DNA from: an uncultured Bacteroidota bacterium
GTDB taxonomy: Bacteria; Bacteroidota; Bacteroidia; Flavobacteriales; Flavobacteriaceae
Assembly: GCA_913041125.1 (NCBI GenBank)
Contig: CAJWHM010000005.1
Span: 23,946-87,945, forward strand
Direction: 5' to 3'
DNA length: 64,000 nt
Positions 29,101 to 37,590 of the stretch are shown piece after piece. Numbering within the stretch: the first letter of the stretch is position 1; each line of letters starts with the position of its first letter. The position numbers were made by a program, and so were the translations under genes. A model generated the notes under the pieces. That model was not told the DNA's origin, did not search any database, and saw only the letters and a list, made by a program, of their open reading frames with translations.

Positions 29101-29290
29101 TAACAGCAGCTGAACGACCACCTCTATGAGGTCCTAGTGAACGATACTTGATAGACTCATAAGTAGATTCCGGATAAGTAATTTTATTTTTATTTGCTCT
29201 TTTTCTAGATTGGGCTTCTAAAGAATTGTATGTTATAAATAAAAGATATATAGTAAATAAAATTTTAGCTTTTAGATCAAAAATTTTCAT
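26156..29290 (-). CDS. Secreted VPS10/sortilin-like Asp-box beta-propeller protein
   Basis: 1044 aa with a signal peptide (hydrophobic residues about 9-26). About ten Asp-box (BNR) repeats of the type SxDGGxTW are visible, such as SVDAGKTW, SKDGGKTW, SEDGGSTW, SFNGGETW, SEDEGQSW and TSDYGKTW, forming one or two large beta-propellers over residues about 50-730. A beta-sandwich-like region and a helical tail (about 900-1044) follow. Such proteins are annotated as glycosyl hydrolase BNR repeat or VPS10 proteins; sialidase catalytic residues cannot be confirmed, so no enzyme activity is claimed. It is probably periplasmic or surface exposed, and lies directly upstream of hemJ. Confidence 0.85.
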   Translation of the reverse strand: MKIFDLKAKILFTIYLLFITYNSLEAQSRKRANKNKITYPESTYESIKYRSLGPHRGGRSAAVTGVPGNPNLFYFGATGGGVWKTEDGGQSYENISDGYFGGSIGSVAVSKSDNNVIYVGGGEVTLRGNVSSGYGIWKSVDAGKTWNFSGLPKSRHVPRIVIDPNNHNIVYAAVLGNIYKPTSDRGVYKSKDGGKTWEKVLFSNNHSGVVELVMDPSNSRTLYAATWRVNRTPYSLNSGGEGSALWKSVDQGENWTKISINEGFAEGTLGIIGVTVSPVNTQRVWAIVENQEKGGIYRSEDGGSTWSHINDSRELRQRAWYYSKIYADTKDEDIVYVMNVSYHKSKDGGKTFKSNNAPHGDHHDLWIAPEDNQRMIIADDGGAQISFNGGETWTTYHNQPTAQFYRVTTDNSFPFRIYVAQQDNSTLRVNYRSSGGGISEDDWEPTAGGESAHLAIDPLDNDIVYGGSYGGYLTRVNHKTNSERGINVWPDNPMGYGAEGMKYRFQWNFPIHFSKHDPKKLYTFSNHVHVSEDEGQSWEIISPDLTRNDPKKLKSSGGPITQDNTGVEYYCTIFAANESSIKEGLMWVGSDDGLIHLKKDGGNNWENVTPSNMPKWLMINSIEPSPFDPAVCYVAGTLYKTGDFKPYLYKTSDYGKTWSLITNGIKSEHFTRVLRADPEKKGILYAGTESGMYISFDDGNSWNSFQLNLPIVPITDLTIKENSLIVATQGRSIWALDDLTVLHQIDQNTVNEEINLFKPKTSYRTRGRGGKETLTEGTNLPNGVIVHFNVKNFSPDKDELSIHFKEQDGTIIKTYKSNDEIDKLEIKTGGNTFVWNTLYEGAEILDSMIFWSASFSGAKAVPGKYKVVLEKNGESQEQEFEILPDPRSEVSISQMRLQFDFVNKVNATVDKAHKAIKNIRQIRKKLEEFDSNFSENESVINLVEKAKQLNSSLTEIEKALYQTKNRSRQDPLNFPIKLTNKLGHLNSLVTSNDFPPTNQDELVRKELTAEVENHILKYQKLVSKDLKYFNEEFASLNLDYLTVK

Positions 29291-29353
29291 AATAAGTTTT
29301 TCTGTGTATAATAAAAATATAAAATTTAATTTATTCCCATATTCAAGGGTATC

Positions 29354-30694
29354 TTAAATTAGTTCTTTTCTAATCGAACGATTAAGAAAATAAATTGTGA
29401 CCAAAGTAGAAAGCAAATCAGCGATTGGAAATGAAAGCCATACACCATCTATACCAATGTATGGAGGTAGTAAAAATAACAAGGGAATGAAAAAAAAACC
29501 CTGTCTACTCAAAGTTAAAAGTAAAGCTGGCTTTGCTTTGCCAATAGCTTGAAAATAAGCAGCACCAATTAGCTGAATCCCAATTATTGGTAATGCCATA
29601 AATACATATCTTAATGCCATTGGCGTTTGCTCTGATACAATGACATCCTTTGAAAAAATTTGAGGTATAAAATCTGAGTAGAAAAAAATTAAAAGAAAAA
29701 CGATAGTTGCTAATACACTTGAATATAATATGGACGTATTAATTATATTTCTAACTCTCAACCAGTTTTTTGCTCCATAATTATATCCAGCTATAGGCAG
29801 AAAACCTTGTGTTATACCAAAAATTGGAAACGTAGCAAACATAAGCATTCTACTTATTATAGCATAAACAGTGATTGAAGATTCTCCTCCAATTGTAAAT
29901 AAAATATTATTTACTAATAGAACCGTTAAACTAACCATTGCCTGTCTAACTAAAGTAACAGAACCAAGTGAAGTGATTTGTAAAACCGTATTATAATTTA
30001 TGAAAAAGTTGGACAATTTTGGTCTAAGAATAGATTGCCCTGATAGAAAAAAGTAAATTATGTAAGTTGCACATACACCATATGAAAGTGAAGTTGCCCA
30101 AGCAGCACCCATCATTCCCATATCAAAAACCTTTATTAAAATATAATCTAATGTTAAATTAGAAATAGAGGGTAATAACATAGCATACATAGCATTTTTT
30201 GGTTTACCTTCTGCCCTAATGGTATTATTTGCCATCATACAAAAAGCTAAAACGGGGACACCATACATTACGATAACATAATATGTTTTAGCAAAAGAAA
30301 AAAGTGATCCCTTCCCACCAAAAATTGGGATGATTTGATTTACAAAAAATAAGCCAAAAATAACAACTAGTATAGTTATTAAAAACGTAAGTGTAATTTG
30401 ATTTCCAAATGTTTGTTCAGCTTTTACAATATTTTTTTCTCCTAAACTTCTGGATATTATTGAAGCACCTCCTACACCAATTGCCATTCCAAGTGCAGCA
30501 ATAAAAAAAGATACCGGTAGAACAACATTAATAGCTGCAATTGCTTCTGAGCCTATCCATTGTCCAACAAAAATAGTATCAATTAAAATATTCAGTGACA
30601 TTACAAGTATACCAATAGATGCTGGAATGGCTTGTTGAATTAAAAGATTTGATATTGGAAGAGTTCCTAAAAGCTGAGTATTTGAAGTCTTCAT
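29354..30694 (-). CDS. MATE family multidrug/cation antiporter
   Basis: 446 aa from the ATG at 30694, which follows the hemH stop by 2 nt; a longer frame from 30718 would run into hemH. Twelve hydrophobic helices are visible. MatE-family stretches include IDTIFVGQWIG, GVGGASIISRSLGE and GITQGFLPIAGYNYGA, the paired repeat motifs of the two halves. It likely exports drugs or metabolites using Na+ or H+. Its position right after hemH could suggest porphyrin or toxic-compound export, but that is inference only. Confidence 0.9.
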   Translation of the reverse strand: MKTSNTQLLGTLPISNLLIQQAIPASIGILVMSLNILIDTIFVGQWIGSEAIAAINVVLPVSFFIAALGMAIGVGGASIISRSLGEKNIVKAEQTFGNQITLTFLITILVVIFGLFFVNQIIPIFGGKGSLFSFAKTYYVIVMYGVPVLAFCMMANNTIRAEGKPKNAMYAMLLPSISNLTLDYILIKVFDMGMMGAAWATSLSYGVCATYIIYFFLSGQSILRPKLSNFFINYNTVLQITSLGSVTLVRQAMVSLTVLLVNNILFTIGGESSITVYAIISRMLMFATFPIFGITQGFLPIAGYNYGAKNWLRVRNIINTSILYSSVLATIVFLLIFFYSDFIPQIFSKDVIVSEQTPMALRYVFMALPIIGIQLIGAAYFQAIGKAKPALLLTLSRQGFFFIPLLFLLPPYIGIDGVWLSFPIADLLSTLVTIYFLNRSIRKELI

Positions 30695-30696
30695 TA

Positions 30697-31722
30697 TTAG
30701 TTTTTCATATGAGCCCACTCATCAATCCACCTACTTAATACGTTTACCCAATCTTCTCTATCATTGATGCATGGTATAACATGAAGATGTTTTCCCCCTT
30801 TGTCTTCAAAATCTTCTGTTGCTTCCATTCCAATTTCTTCAAGAGTCTCTAAACAATCTGAAACAAAAGCAGGAGTTGCAATAGCTAAATCTTTTGTCCC
30901 TGATTTAGCAAATTTTTCAACAGTTTTATCGGTATATGGTTTTAGCCATGATCCTAAAATAGAAACTCTAGATTGAAAACTTGTTGAAAAAGAACCCTCC
31001 TTTAATTCTAAATATTCTGCAACTTTCAAAGAAGTCATTTCACATTGATGCCTATAGCAAAATTTGTGTGCCGGGGAATTTTCAAAACAACACTCTCCAT
31101 TAATTTTACAATGCGATTTTGTGACATCAGATTTTCTTATATGTCTTTCGGGTACTCCGTGATAAGAAAACAATAAATGTTCCCAATTTTTCCCTTCAAT
31201 TGCTTCTTGAATAGAATTACCCAAAACTCTAATATAGTCAGGATGGTTATAAAATGGTGGCAAAGAAGTTAGTTCTATTTCAGGATAATATTTTTTTTGA
31301 ATTTCCTCTGCTAGGACTAAAATAGTTTCAGTTGTTGCCATTGCAAACTGTGGATATAATGGAATAATTAAAACCTCTTTAACTCCTTTGTTGTGAAGAA
31401 CTTCAATTCCATTTTTGATTGATGGATTTCCATATCTCATCGCCAAAACAACTGGAATTGAAACTTTGTTTTGAACTTTCTTTTGAAGCCTTTCTGAGAG
31501 AACTATGAGCGGTGAACCTTGATCCCACCATATTTTTTTATATGCTTTCGCTGATTTTTTAGGTCTTGTTTTTAAAATAATGCCTTTAACCAGAAAAGAT
31601 CTAAACCATTTTGGAAGGTCTATTACCCTTTCGTCCATTAAAAATTCTTCTAAATAATTTCTAACATCATTTGTGTTTGTGCTATCTGGAGAACCCAAAT
31701 TCACAAGTAGAACACCTTTCAT
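30697..31722 (-). CDS. hemH: Ferrochelatase with a cysteine-rich insertion
   Basis: 341 aa from the second ATG (31722), the usual start of flavobacterial HemH (MKGVLLVNLGSPDS); 31728 is possible. Catalytic residues are H188 (FSYHGVPERH) and the glutamate E292 (SDCLETLEEI). It inserts Fe2+ into protoporphyrin IX. Residues 203-227 carry five cysteines (C205, C211, C212, C222, C227) in a segment that is usually short, which might bind an iron-sulfur cluster as in some other bacterial ferrochelatases. It follows the AraC-type regulator gene (11-nt gap) and is adjacent to the MATE gene. Confidence 0.95.
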   Translation of the reverse strand: MKGVLLVNLGSPDSTNTNDVRNYLEEFLMDERVIDLPKWFRSFLVKGIILKTRPKKSAKAYKKIWWDQGSPLIVLSERLQKKVQNKVSIPVVLAMRYGNPSIKNGIEVLHNKGVKEVLIIPLYPQFAMATTETILVLAEEIQKKYYPEIELTSLPPFYNHPDYIRVLGNSIQEAIEGKNWEHLLFSYHGVPERHIRKSDVTKSHCKINGECCFENSPAHKFCYRHQCEMTSLKVAEYLELKEGSFSTSFQSRVSILGSWLKPYTDKTVEKFAKSGTKDLAIATPAFVSDCLETLEEIGMEATEDFEDKGGKHLHVIPCINDREDWVNVLSRWIDEWAHMKN

Positions 31723-31733
31723 TTGCATTTTTT

Positions 31734-32615
31734 TTACGAAGATACTGATCCTAAATATTTCTTAGGTGTAGTTCCATATTTCTTTTTAAAAGCGGCAATA
31801 AAATGACTTGAAGTACTATATCCTAATTTTAATCCAACTTCATTAACATTATACTTTTGAGAATCAAGCATTCTTCTTGCTTCTTGCATCTTATGTTCTA
31901 ATAAGTATGCAAATACAGTATCTCCATATACTTGTTTAAATCCTTGTTTAAGTTTTTTCAATGGAAGACCAATTTCTAAAGCTAATGCATCTAAAGAAGG
32001 AGGATCAATCATTCGATCTAAAATAATGTCTTTTGCGTTTCTGATTTTTTGAACATTTTGTTCATCAATTAAGAAAGGACATTGCTCAATTGAGGAATCA
32101 TCGTTCTTATTGAAATAGAGACTTAGAAGTTCATAAATTTTACCCTTAAAATAAAGGGATTTCATACTATCATGAACTCGAGCTTGTAATATTTGGCTAA
32201 GCACTACTGCGATTGATGAAGTAAAAGGCAAATTATCGTAATATTTTTTTGAACTATTTTCTGGACTTAAAAAAGATATATGATTCGCATCAGAAGAAAA
32301 AAGTGAATGGAATTTAGCTATAGAAATCAGTATGCTTATCATCCAAGTTTCTGGAGTTAATTCGACATTTATAGGTAAAGGTTTTTGAGGATTATAAAGC
32401 AGCATGGAATGATTTTCTTGAACTTGAAAAGTATAATTACCTTGATTAAATATGAAGTTAGTTTGACCTTTTAGACAAAAATGGAATTGTATAACGTCCT
32501 TATTAACATCCTTTTTTTTATTAACTAAAATATCACTATCGTTTTTTGTTCTTAAAACAACAAATCCATTTTCAATTTTAGTTTCACTAAATGAACTTAT
32601 ATCGTTATTTTCCAT
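31734..32615 (-). CDS. AraC-family transcriptional regulator divergent from hemA
   Basis: 293 aa. The C-terminal AraC DNA-binding domain (about residues 195-293) has two helix-turn-helices: PSLDALALEIGLPLKKLKQGF, then the signature VNEVGLKLGYSTSSHFIAAFKKKYGTTPKKYLG. The N-terminal part (1 to about 185) is a cupin-like sensor region without clear metal ligands. It is divergently transcribed from hemA across a 179-nt gap and sits directly upstream of hemH, so control of heme genes is likely by position. Its effector is unknown. Confidence 0.9.
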   Translation of the reverse strand: MENNDISSFSETKIENGFVVLRTKNDSDILVNKKKDVNKDVIQFHFCLKGQTNFIFNQGNYTFQVQENHSMLLYNPQKPLPINVELTPETWMISILISIAKFHSLFSSDANHISFLSPENSSKKYYDNLPFTSSIAVVLSQILQARVHDSMKSLYFKGKIYELLSLYFNKNDDSSIEQCPFLIDEQNVQKIRNAKDIILDRMIDPPSLDALALEIGLPLKKLKQGFKQVYGDTVFAYLLEHKMQEARRMLDSQKYNVNEVGLKLGYSTSSHFIAAFKKKYGTTPKKYLGSVSS

Positions 32616-32763
32616 AAAAAAGTTTATTAAATATTAGTATACAACACTTAATTATTTAAACAAAAATATAATTTTTTGAATATCTGGACAGTGAAATAAA
32701 ATCCAAAAACCTAAATAGATATTTTAAAACTTTTTATCGTTATTTTTTATATAATCTCTATAT

Positions 32764-32771
32764 TATTTTTG
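32764..32771 (+). promoter_or_regulatory. Possible -7 promoter element of the hem operon
   Basis: TATTTTTG matches TAnnTTTG, 23 nt upstream of the GTG start of hemA, in the divergent gap that may also hold AraC-regulator sites. A good -33 TTG is missing, which would fit an activator-dependent promoter. A mirror TATTTTTG on the minus strand (32661-32668) could serve the regulator gene. Confidence 0.35.
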
Positions 32772-32794
32772 TTTCGGAATTTGATTTAGCTTTA

Positions 32795-34021
32795 GTGGAA
32801 CAGTACGATTTCTTTGTTGTAGGTATAAGCTATAAAACCGCAGATATAAATGTTAGGGGTAAATTTAGCCTTAATGACACCCAACAACATGCATTATTCT
32901 TGGATGCAAAAAAATCAAATATAAAAGACCTCTTAGTTATAAAAACATGCAACAGGACGGAACTTTATGCGTGGACCAATGATTTAGATTTTCTTATTGA
33001 CTTATTATGTAAGCATAGTGATGGGAACAGAAAACTCTATGATACCATAGGTTATAATTACACAGGAGAAAAAGGAATTTCACACCTATTTCGTGTTGGT
33101 TCAGGACTTGAAAGTCAAATACTTGGTGATTTTGAGATTATAGGTCAAATTAAACAAAGTTTTTATCGTTCAAAAAAAATGGGGCTAGCAAATGGATACT
33201 TAGAAAGATTAATCAATTCTGTTATTCAGTCTAGTAAAAGAATTAAAACAGAAACTTCTATTTCAACTGGAGCCACTTCAGTAGCATTTGCTTCAGTCCA
33301 ATATATTTTAAGTCATGTAAAAAATATTTCCAATAAAAATATCTTGCTTTTTGGAACAGGTAAAATAGGTGCTAATACATGTGAAAATCTAGTAAAACAC
33401 ACACAAAATGATCATATCACTTTAATCAATCGAACCAAAGAACGTGCAGAAAAAATTGGTAGTAAATTTCCGGTTATTGTAAAACCTTATTCCGAGTTAA
33501 CATCAGCAATATATGATGCAGATATATTAATTGTTGCCACTGGAGCACAAGCACCAACAATAAGTAAAGATTTAATTCTTAATAGTAAGCCTTTACTTAT
33601 TCTAGATTTATCAATCCCAAGAAATGTATCATTAGAAATAACTGATATAGAAAATATCAGCGTTGTTCATCTGGATGAGCTTTCTCAAATTACAGATGAG
33701 ACTTTTGAAAAACGAAAAAAACTTATTCCTAAGGCAGAAAAAATTCTAAATGAAGTAAAAAATGAATTTTTGACTTGGTTTAAACATCGAAAATATATTC
33801 CTGCGCTTAATGCTTTTAAAGAAAAAATTGTTTTTTCAAAGAAAGAAAAATTTGAATTAGAAAAGTATATTAACCACTGTTTTGGTTACCAGCAAAAACA
33901 ACAAATCGCACAAAAAATAACAGGACAAATAGCAGCCTATATTCGTGAAAATCCAAATAATGCAAAACAAACAATTGAACTAATTGAAGATATTTTTGAA
34001 CTTGATCCAAAGAATCTGTAA
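32795..34021 (+). CDS. hemA: Glutamyl-tRNA reductase
   Basis: 408 aa with a GTG start. The catalytic cysteine is C52 (IKTCNRTELYAW). The conserved GSGLESQILGDFEIIGQIK follows, then the NADPH-binding site LLFGTGKIGANTCENL and the C-terminal dimerisation domain. It reduces glutamyl-tRNA(Glu) to glutamate-1-semialdehyde, the first committed step of the C5 heme route. It is first of the hemA-C-D-E-F run; hemC starts 5 nt after its stop. hemL, the next enzyme, is not in the window. Confidence 0.96.
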   Translation: MEQYDFFVVGISYKTADINVRGKFSLNDTQQHALFLDAKKSNIKDLLVIKTCNRTELYAWTNDLDFLIDLLCKHSDGNRKLYDTIGYNYTGEKGISHLFRVGSGLESQILGDFEIIGQIKQSFYRSKKMGLANGYLERLINSVIQSSKRIKTETSISTGATSVAFASVQYILSHVKNISNKNILLFGTGKIGANTCENLVKHTQNDHITLINRTKERAEKIGSKFPVIVKPYSELTSAIYDADILIVATGAQAPTISKDLILNSKPLLILDLSIPRNVSLEITDIENISVVHLDELSQITDETFEKRKKLIPKAEKILNEVKNEFLTWFKHRKYIPALNAFKEKIVFSKKEKFELEKYINHCFGYQQKQQIAQKITGQIAAYIRENPNNAKQTIELIEDIFELDPKNL

Positions 34022-34026
34022 TAAGA

Positions 34027-34932
34027 ATGGTGCGTATAGGAACTAGAAAAAGTGCTCTTGCAATTTGGCAAGCTAATCAGGTTAAAAACGGATTGGAAAA
34101 AAATGGTTATTCATCCATTTTAATTCCAATTGAAAGTACTGGGGATAAAGAATTAAGTAAACCTATATATGAGATAGGTGTGCAAGGAGTTTTCACAAAA
34201 AACCTAGACCAGGCTCTTTTGGACAAAAAAATAGATATTGCTGTCCATAGCCTAAAAGATGTGCCGACATTATTACCTAAAGAAATTGAAATCTCAGCAT
34301 GTCTAAAACGAGGACTAGTAAATGATGTCTTAGTTTATCATCCCAATTTTTTAAACTGGGAAGAAAGCAACTCTGTTGGAACAAGTAGCTTAAGAAGAAA
34401 AGCACAATGGTTAAGAAAATACCCTAACCACATAATTGAAAACTTAAGAGGAAATCTTGAAACTCGTCTAGAAAAAATGAAAAAATCAAGTTGGGGAGGA
34501 GCTATTTTTGCTCAAGCTGGCCTTGATCGTTTGAATTTGTTAGATGAAAAATTTTTAGTTTTAGACTGGATGATTCCTGCGCCCTCTCAAGGAATTATTG
34601 GGATAACTTCATTAATTCAAAACAAAAATATTTCTAAAATTGTTAAAAAAATTAATTGTACTAAAACTTATTTGTGTGCAGGTATAGAACGCAATTTTCT
34701 TAGAACTTTAGAAGGCGGCTGTACTGCACCCATTGGAGCAAATGCTTTTATTGACAAAGAAGTTGTTTATTTTAAATATGGATTGTTTTCTTTGGATGGT
34801 AAAAAAGCGATAATTGATGAATGCAAAATATCAATTGACGGGCTAAATAATGCTGGAGAAAATATTGCTGAAAATTTATTGAAAAATGGTGGTTCTAATT
34901 TGATGAGAGAAATAAAAAGTCAAATGAAATGA
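34027..34932 (+). CDS. hemC: Hydroxymethylbilane synthase (porphobilinogen deaminase)
   Basis: 301 aa. Catalytic aspartate D78 lies in VHSLKDVP. C232 (LEGGCTAPIGA) carries the dipyrromethane cofactor. RIGTRKSALAIWQA and VGTSSLRRKAQ are family motifs. It joins four porphobilinogen molecules into hydroxymethylbilane. It starts 5 nt after hemA and overlaps hemD by 4 nt (ATGA), so translation is coupled. Confidence 0.96.
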   Translation: MVRIGTRKSALAIWQANQVKNGLEKNGYSSILIPIESTGDKELSKPIYEIGVQGVFTKNLDQALLDKKIDIAVHSLKDVPTLLPKEIEISACLKRGLVNDVLVYHPNFLNWEESNSVGTSSLRRKAQWLRKYPNHIIENLRGNLETRLEKMKKSSWGGAIFAQAGLDRLNLLDEKFLVLDWMIPAPSQGIIGITSLIQNKNISKIVKKINCTKTYLCAGIERNFLRTLEGGCTAPIGANAFIDKEVVYFKYGLFSLDGKKAIIDECKISIDGLNNAGENIAENLLKNGGSNLMREIKSQMK

Positions 34933-35600
34933 GATTACTTTCTACCAAAATTTTAGATTTAAACTTTAAATTTCAAATAGCTCAAATAGGTATTTCTATA
35001 TTTGAGCATCCTTTTATAAAAATTAATTCAATCCCATTAAAAAATTTTAAATTCCAGTCATCATTTATTTTTTCGAGTCAAAATGCTGTAAAGATTGCAT
35101 TTGAAAATCCTCAAATAAAAAAACAGATAGGAGGCAAAAGATACTTTTGTGTTGGAGAGAAAACTAAAGCCCTACTTGAAAAAAATGGACAAAAAGTAAT
35201 TAAAATGACTCATAATGCTTCTGATTTAGGTTTTCACATAATTAAGACCTACAAAAATGAAACCTTTTCTTTCTTTTGCGGGAAACTTCGAAGACATGAA
35301 ATAGAATCATTGTTAGCAAAAGAAAAAATAAGTCTTCAAATACATGAAATTTATAATACAATTTACAATTCAAAAAAATTTGACAATCAATTTGACGGTG
35401 TTTTATTTTTTAGCCCTTCTGCAGTAAACAGTTTTTTTAAAAAAAATAATTGGTCTTCAAAAGTTCATGCATTTTCTATAGGCAAAAGCACTTCGAAAAC
35501 TTTAGAAAAATTTACAAGGGATTTTACAGAAGCAAAAAAACCAAATGAAAATGAATTACTATCAATTCTTAATAGTCATTATTTAAAACATTATGCTTAA
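34929..35600 (+). CDS. hemD: Uroporphyrinogen-III synthase
   Basis: 223 aa, slightly short and poorly conserved, as usual for HemD. Family marks are [28 protein letters not shown] (residues about 75-90) and [16 protein letters not shown] near 155. It closes hydroxymethylbilane with inversion of ring D. Identity rests largely on its place between hemC (4-nt overlap) and hemE (8-nt overlap). Confidence 0.9.
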   Translation: MRLLSTKILDLNFKFQIAQIGISIFEHPFIKINSIPLKNFKFQSSFIFSSQNAVKIAFENPQIKKQIGGKRYFCVGEKTKALLEKNGQKVIKMTHNASDLGFHIIKTYKNETFSFFCGKLRRHEIESLLAKEKISLQIHEIYNTIYNSKKFDNQFDGVLFFSPSAVNSFFKKNNWSSKVHAFSIGKSTSKTLEKFTRDFTEAKKPNENELLSILNSHYLKHYA

Positions 35601-36615
35601 AAATGATCTTTTTTTAAAAGCCCTGAATGGTGAAAAAGTAAAACGCCCTCCAGTTTGGATGATGCGCCAAGCCGGTCGTTATTTACCTGATTTTATGACA
35701 TTAAAAAATAAATATGATTTTTTTACACGTTGTCAAACTCCAGAATTAGCAACAAAAATTACTTTAATGCCTATCGAACAAATTGGCCCTGATGCAGCAA
35801 TATTATTTAGTGACATATTAGTTGTTCTTCAAGCTATGCAAATGACCGTGGAAATGAGAGACAATATTGGGCCTTGGATACCAAATCCCGTAAGGTCCCA
35901 ATCTGATATTGACAAATTAATTATTCCAAATATCAATGAACACTTAGGATATGTAATGGAGGCAATTAAAATGACTAAAACAGAACTCAATCAGAGGGTC
36001 CCGCTAATTGGCTTTGCTGGCTCACCATGGACTTTATTATGTTATGCTGTTCAAGGACAAGGTTCAAAAAATTTTGATAAGGCAAAGGCTTTTTGTTTTA
36101 GTCAAACTAATGAAGCTCATAGTTTACTTCAAAAAATTACAGATACAACGATTCTATATCTTAAAGAAAAAGTTGCTTGTGGTGTAAATGCTATTCAAAT
36201 ATTTGATTCATGGGGTGGATTGCTTTCACCAGAAGATTATAATATTTTTTCGTGGCCCTACATTCAACAAATAATTGATGCTCTTAAAAATGAGATACCT
36301 ACGATTATATTTGGAAAAGGATGTTGGTTTGCCTTACATCAAATGGGGAAGTCAGGAGCGGCTGCTCTTGGAGTAGATTGGACTTGTTCAGCTAAAAATG
36401 CAAGATATCTTTCTGGAGGACAAATTACTCTTCAAGGAAATTTTGATCCATCTAGATTGTTATCTCCCATAACTGAGATAACAGAAGCTGTATACAAAAT
36501 GATAAACGAATTTGGTAAAGATAGATATATAGTCAATTTAGGTCACGGTATATTACCCAATATTCCTGTAGACCATGCAAAAGCTTTTGTCGATGCAGTA
36601 AAATCATATTATTAA
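35593..36615 (+). CDS. hemE: Uroporphyrinogen decarboxylase
   Basis: 340 aa. The N-terminal signature [17 protein letters not shown] contains the conserved Arg and Gly of the active site. [30 protein letters not shown] and [20 protein letters not shown] follow. It removes four acetate carboxyls to make coproporphyrinogen III. The start overlaps hemD by 8 nt. Confidence 0.97.
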   Translation: MLKNDLFLKALNGEKVKRPPVWMMRQAGRYLPDFMTLKNKYDFFTRCQTPELATKITLMPIEQIGPDAAILFSDILVVLQAMQMTVEMRDNIGPWIPNPVRSQSDIDKLIIPNINEHLGYVMEAIKMTKTELNQRVPLIGFAGSPWTLLCYAVQGQGSKNFDKAKAFCFSQTNEAHSLLQKITDTTILYLKEKVACGVNAIQIFDSWGGLLSPEDYNIFSWPYIQQIIDALKNEIPTIIFGKGCWFALHQMGKSGAAALGVDWTCSAKNARYLSGGQITLQGNFDPSRLLSPITEITEAVYKMINEFGKDRYIVNLGHGILPNIPVDHAKAFVDAVKSYY

Positions 36616-36624
36616 TTTATTGCA

Positions 36625-37527
36625 ATGAAAAATAAATTTTACAAATATTTACAATTACTGCAAGATAATTTTACCAATGAATTTGAAAAAATTGATGCTA
36701 AAGCTAAATTTAATGAGGATATTTGGATTCGCCCTGAAGGTGGTGGTGGAAAAACAAGAATAATTGAAAATGGAGGTGTAATAGAAAAAGGGGGTGTAAA
36801 TATCTCTTCAGTCCATGGTCCTCTTCCTGAAAGTATGCAAGAGTACTTTAAAGTTGAAAATGTAGATTTCTATGCATGTGGATTAAGTTTAGTAATCCAT
36901 CCAAATAATCCAATGGCACCGACTGTTCATGCTAACTGGAGATATTTTGAGATGTATGATAAAAATGGAAAAATAATTGACCAGTGGTTTGGTGGAGGTC
37001 TTGATCTAACACCATATTATTTTTTCAAAGAAGATGCTGAACATTTTCACAAAACCTGTAAAGATGTTTGTGATCAATTCAACACAGAATATTACAATAA
37101 ATTCAAACAAGAATGTGATTCATATTTTTTCAATAAACATAGAAATGAAGCTAGGGGTGTAGGGGGCTTATTTTTTGACTATCTTAAAGAAGACAAAAAC
37201 AACACCCTTGAAGATCATTATAAATTCATAATTAGTGTAAGCAAATCGTTTTTAACTGCATATGTCCCAATACTAAAAAAAAGAATGAATTTGATATACA
37301 CTGATGAACAAAAAAACTGGCAAGAAATGAGAAGAGGAAGATATGTAGAATTTAATCTTGTTCATGACAAAGGGACAATTTTTGGATTAAGGACAAATGG
37401 GAGAATAGAAAGTATTTTGATGAGTCTGCCTCCAAAAGTTCAGTGGAAATATAATTTTAAACCCAAAAAAGGTTCGGCTGAAGAAAAACTTTTGAAAATA
37501 TTGAAATCCCCTAGAAATTGGATCTAA
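36625..37527 (+). CDS. hemF: Oxygen-dependent coproporphyrinogen-III oxidase
   Basis: 300 aa. HemF motifs seen include WIRPEGGGGKTRII, the His-rich SLVIHPNNPMAPTVHANWRYFE, WFGGGLDLTPYYFF and GLRTNGRIESILMSLPP. It uses O2 to make protoporphyrinogen IX, so this branch needs oxygen; the anaerobic HemN is not in the window. It starts 9 nt after hemE. A 63-nt gap separates it from the antiporter gene, so the operon may end or continue there. Confidence 0.96.
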   Translation: MKNKFYKYLQLLQDNFTNEFEKIDAKAKFNEDIWIRPEGGGGKTRIIENGGVIEKGGVNISSVHGPLPESMQEYFKVENVDFYACGLSLVIHPNNPMAPTVHANWRYFEMYDKNGKIIDQWFGGGLDLTPYYFFKEDAEHFHKTCKDVCDQFNTEYYNKFKQECDSYFFNKHRNEARGVGGLFFDYLKEDKNNTLEDHYKFIISVSKSFLTAYVPILKKRMNLIYTDEQKNWQEMRRGRYVEFNLVHDKGTIFGLRTNGRIESILMSLPPKVQWKYNFKPKKGSAEEKLLKILKSPRNWI

Positions 37528-37590
37528 GATTTATTTTAGCTAAAAGAAATAGATTAATTTGTAATTTGAAAATCAAATAATAACAGAATT

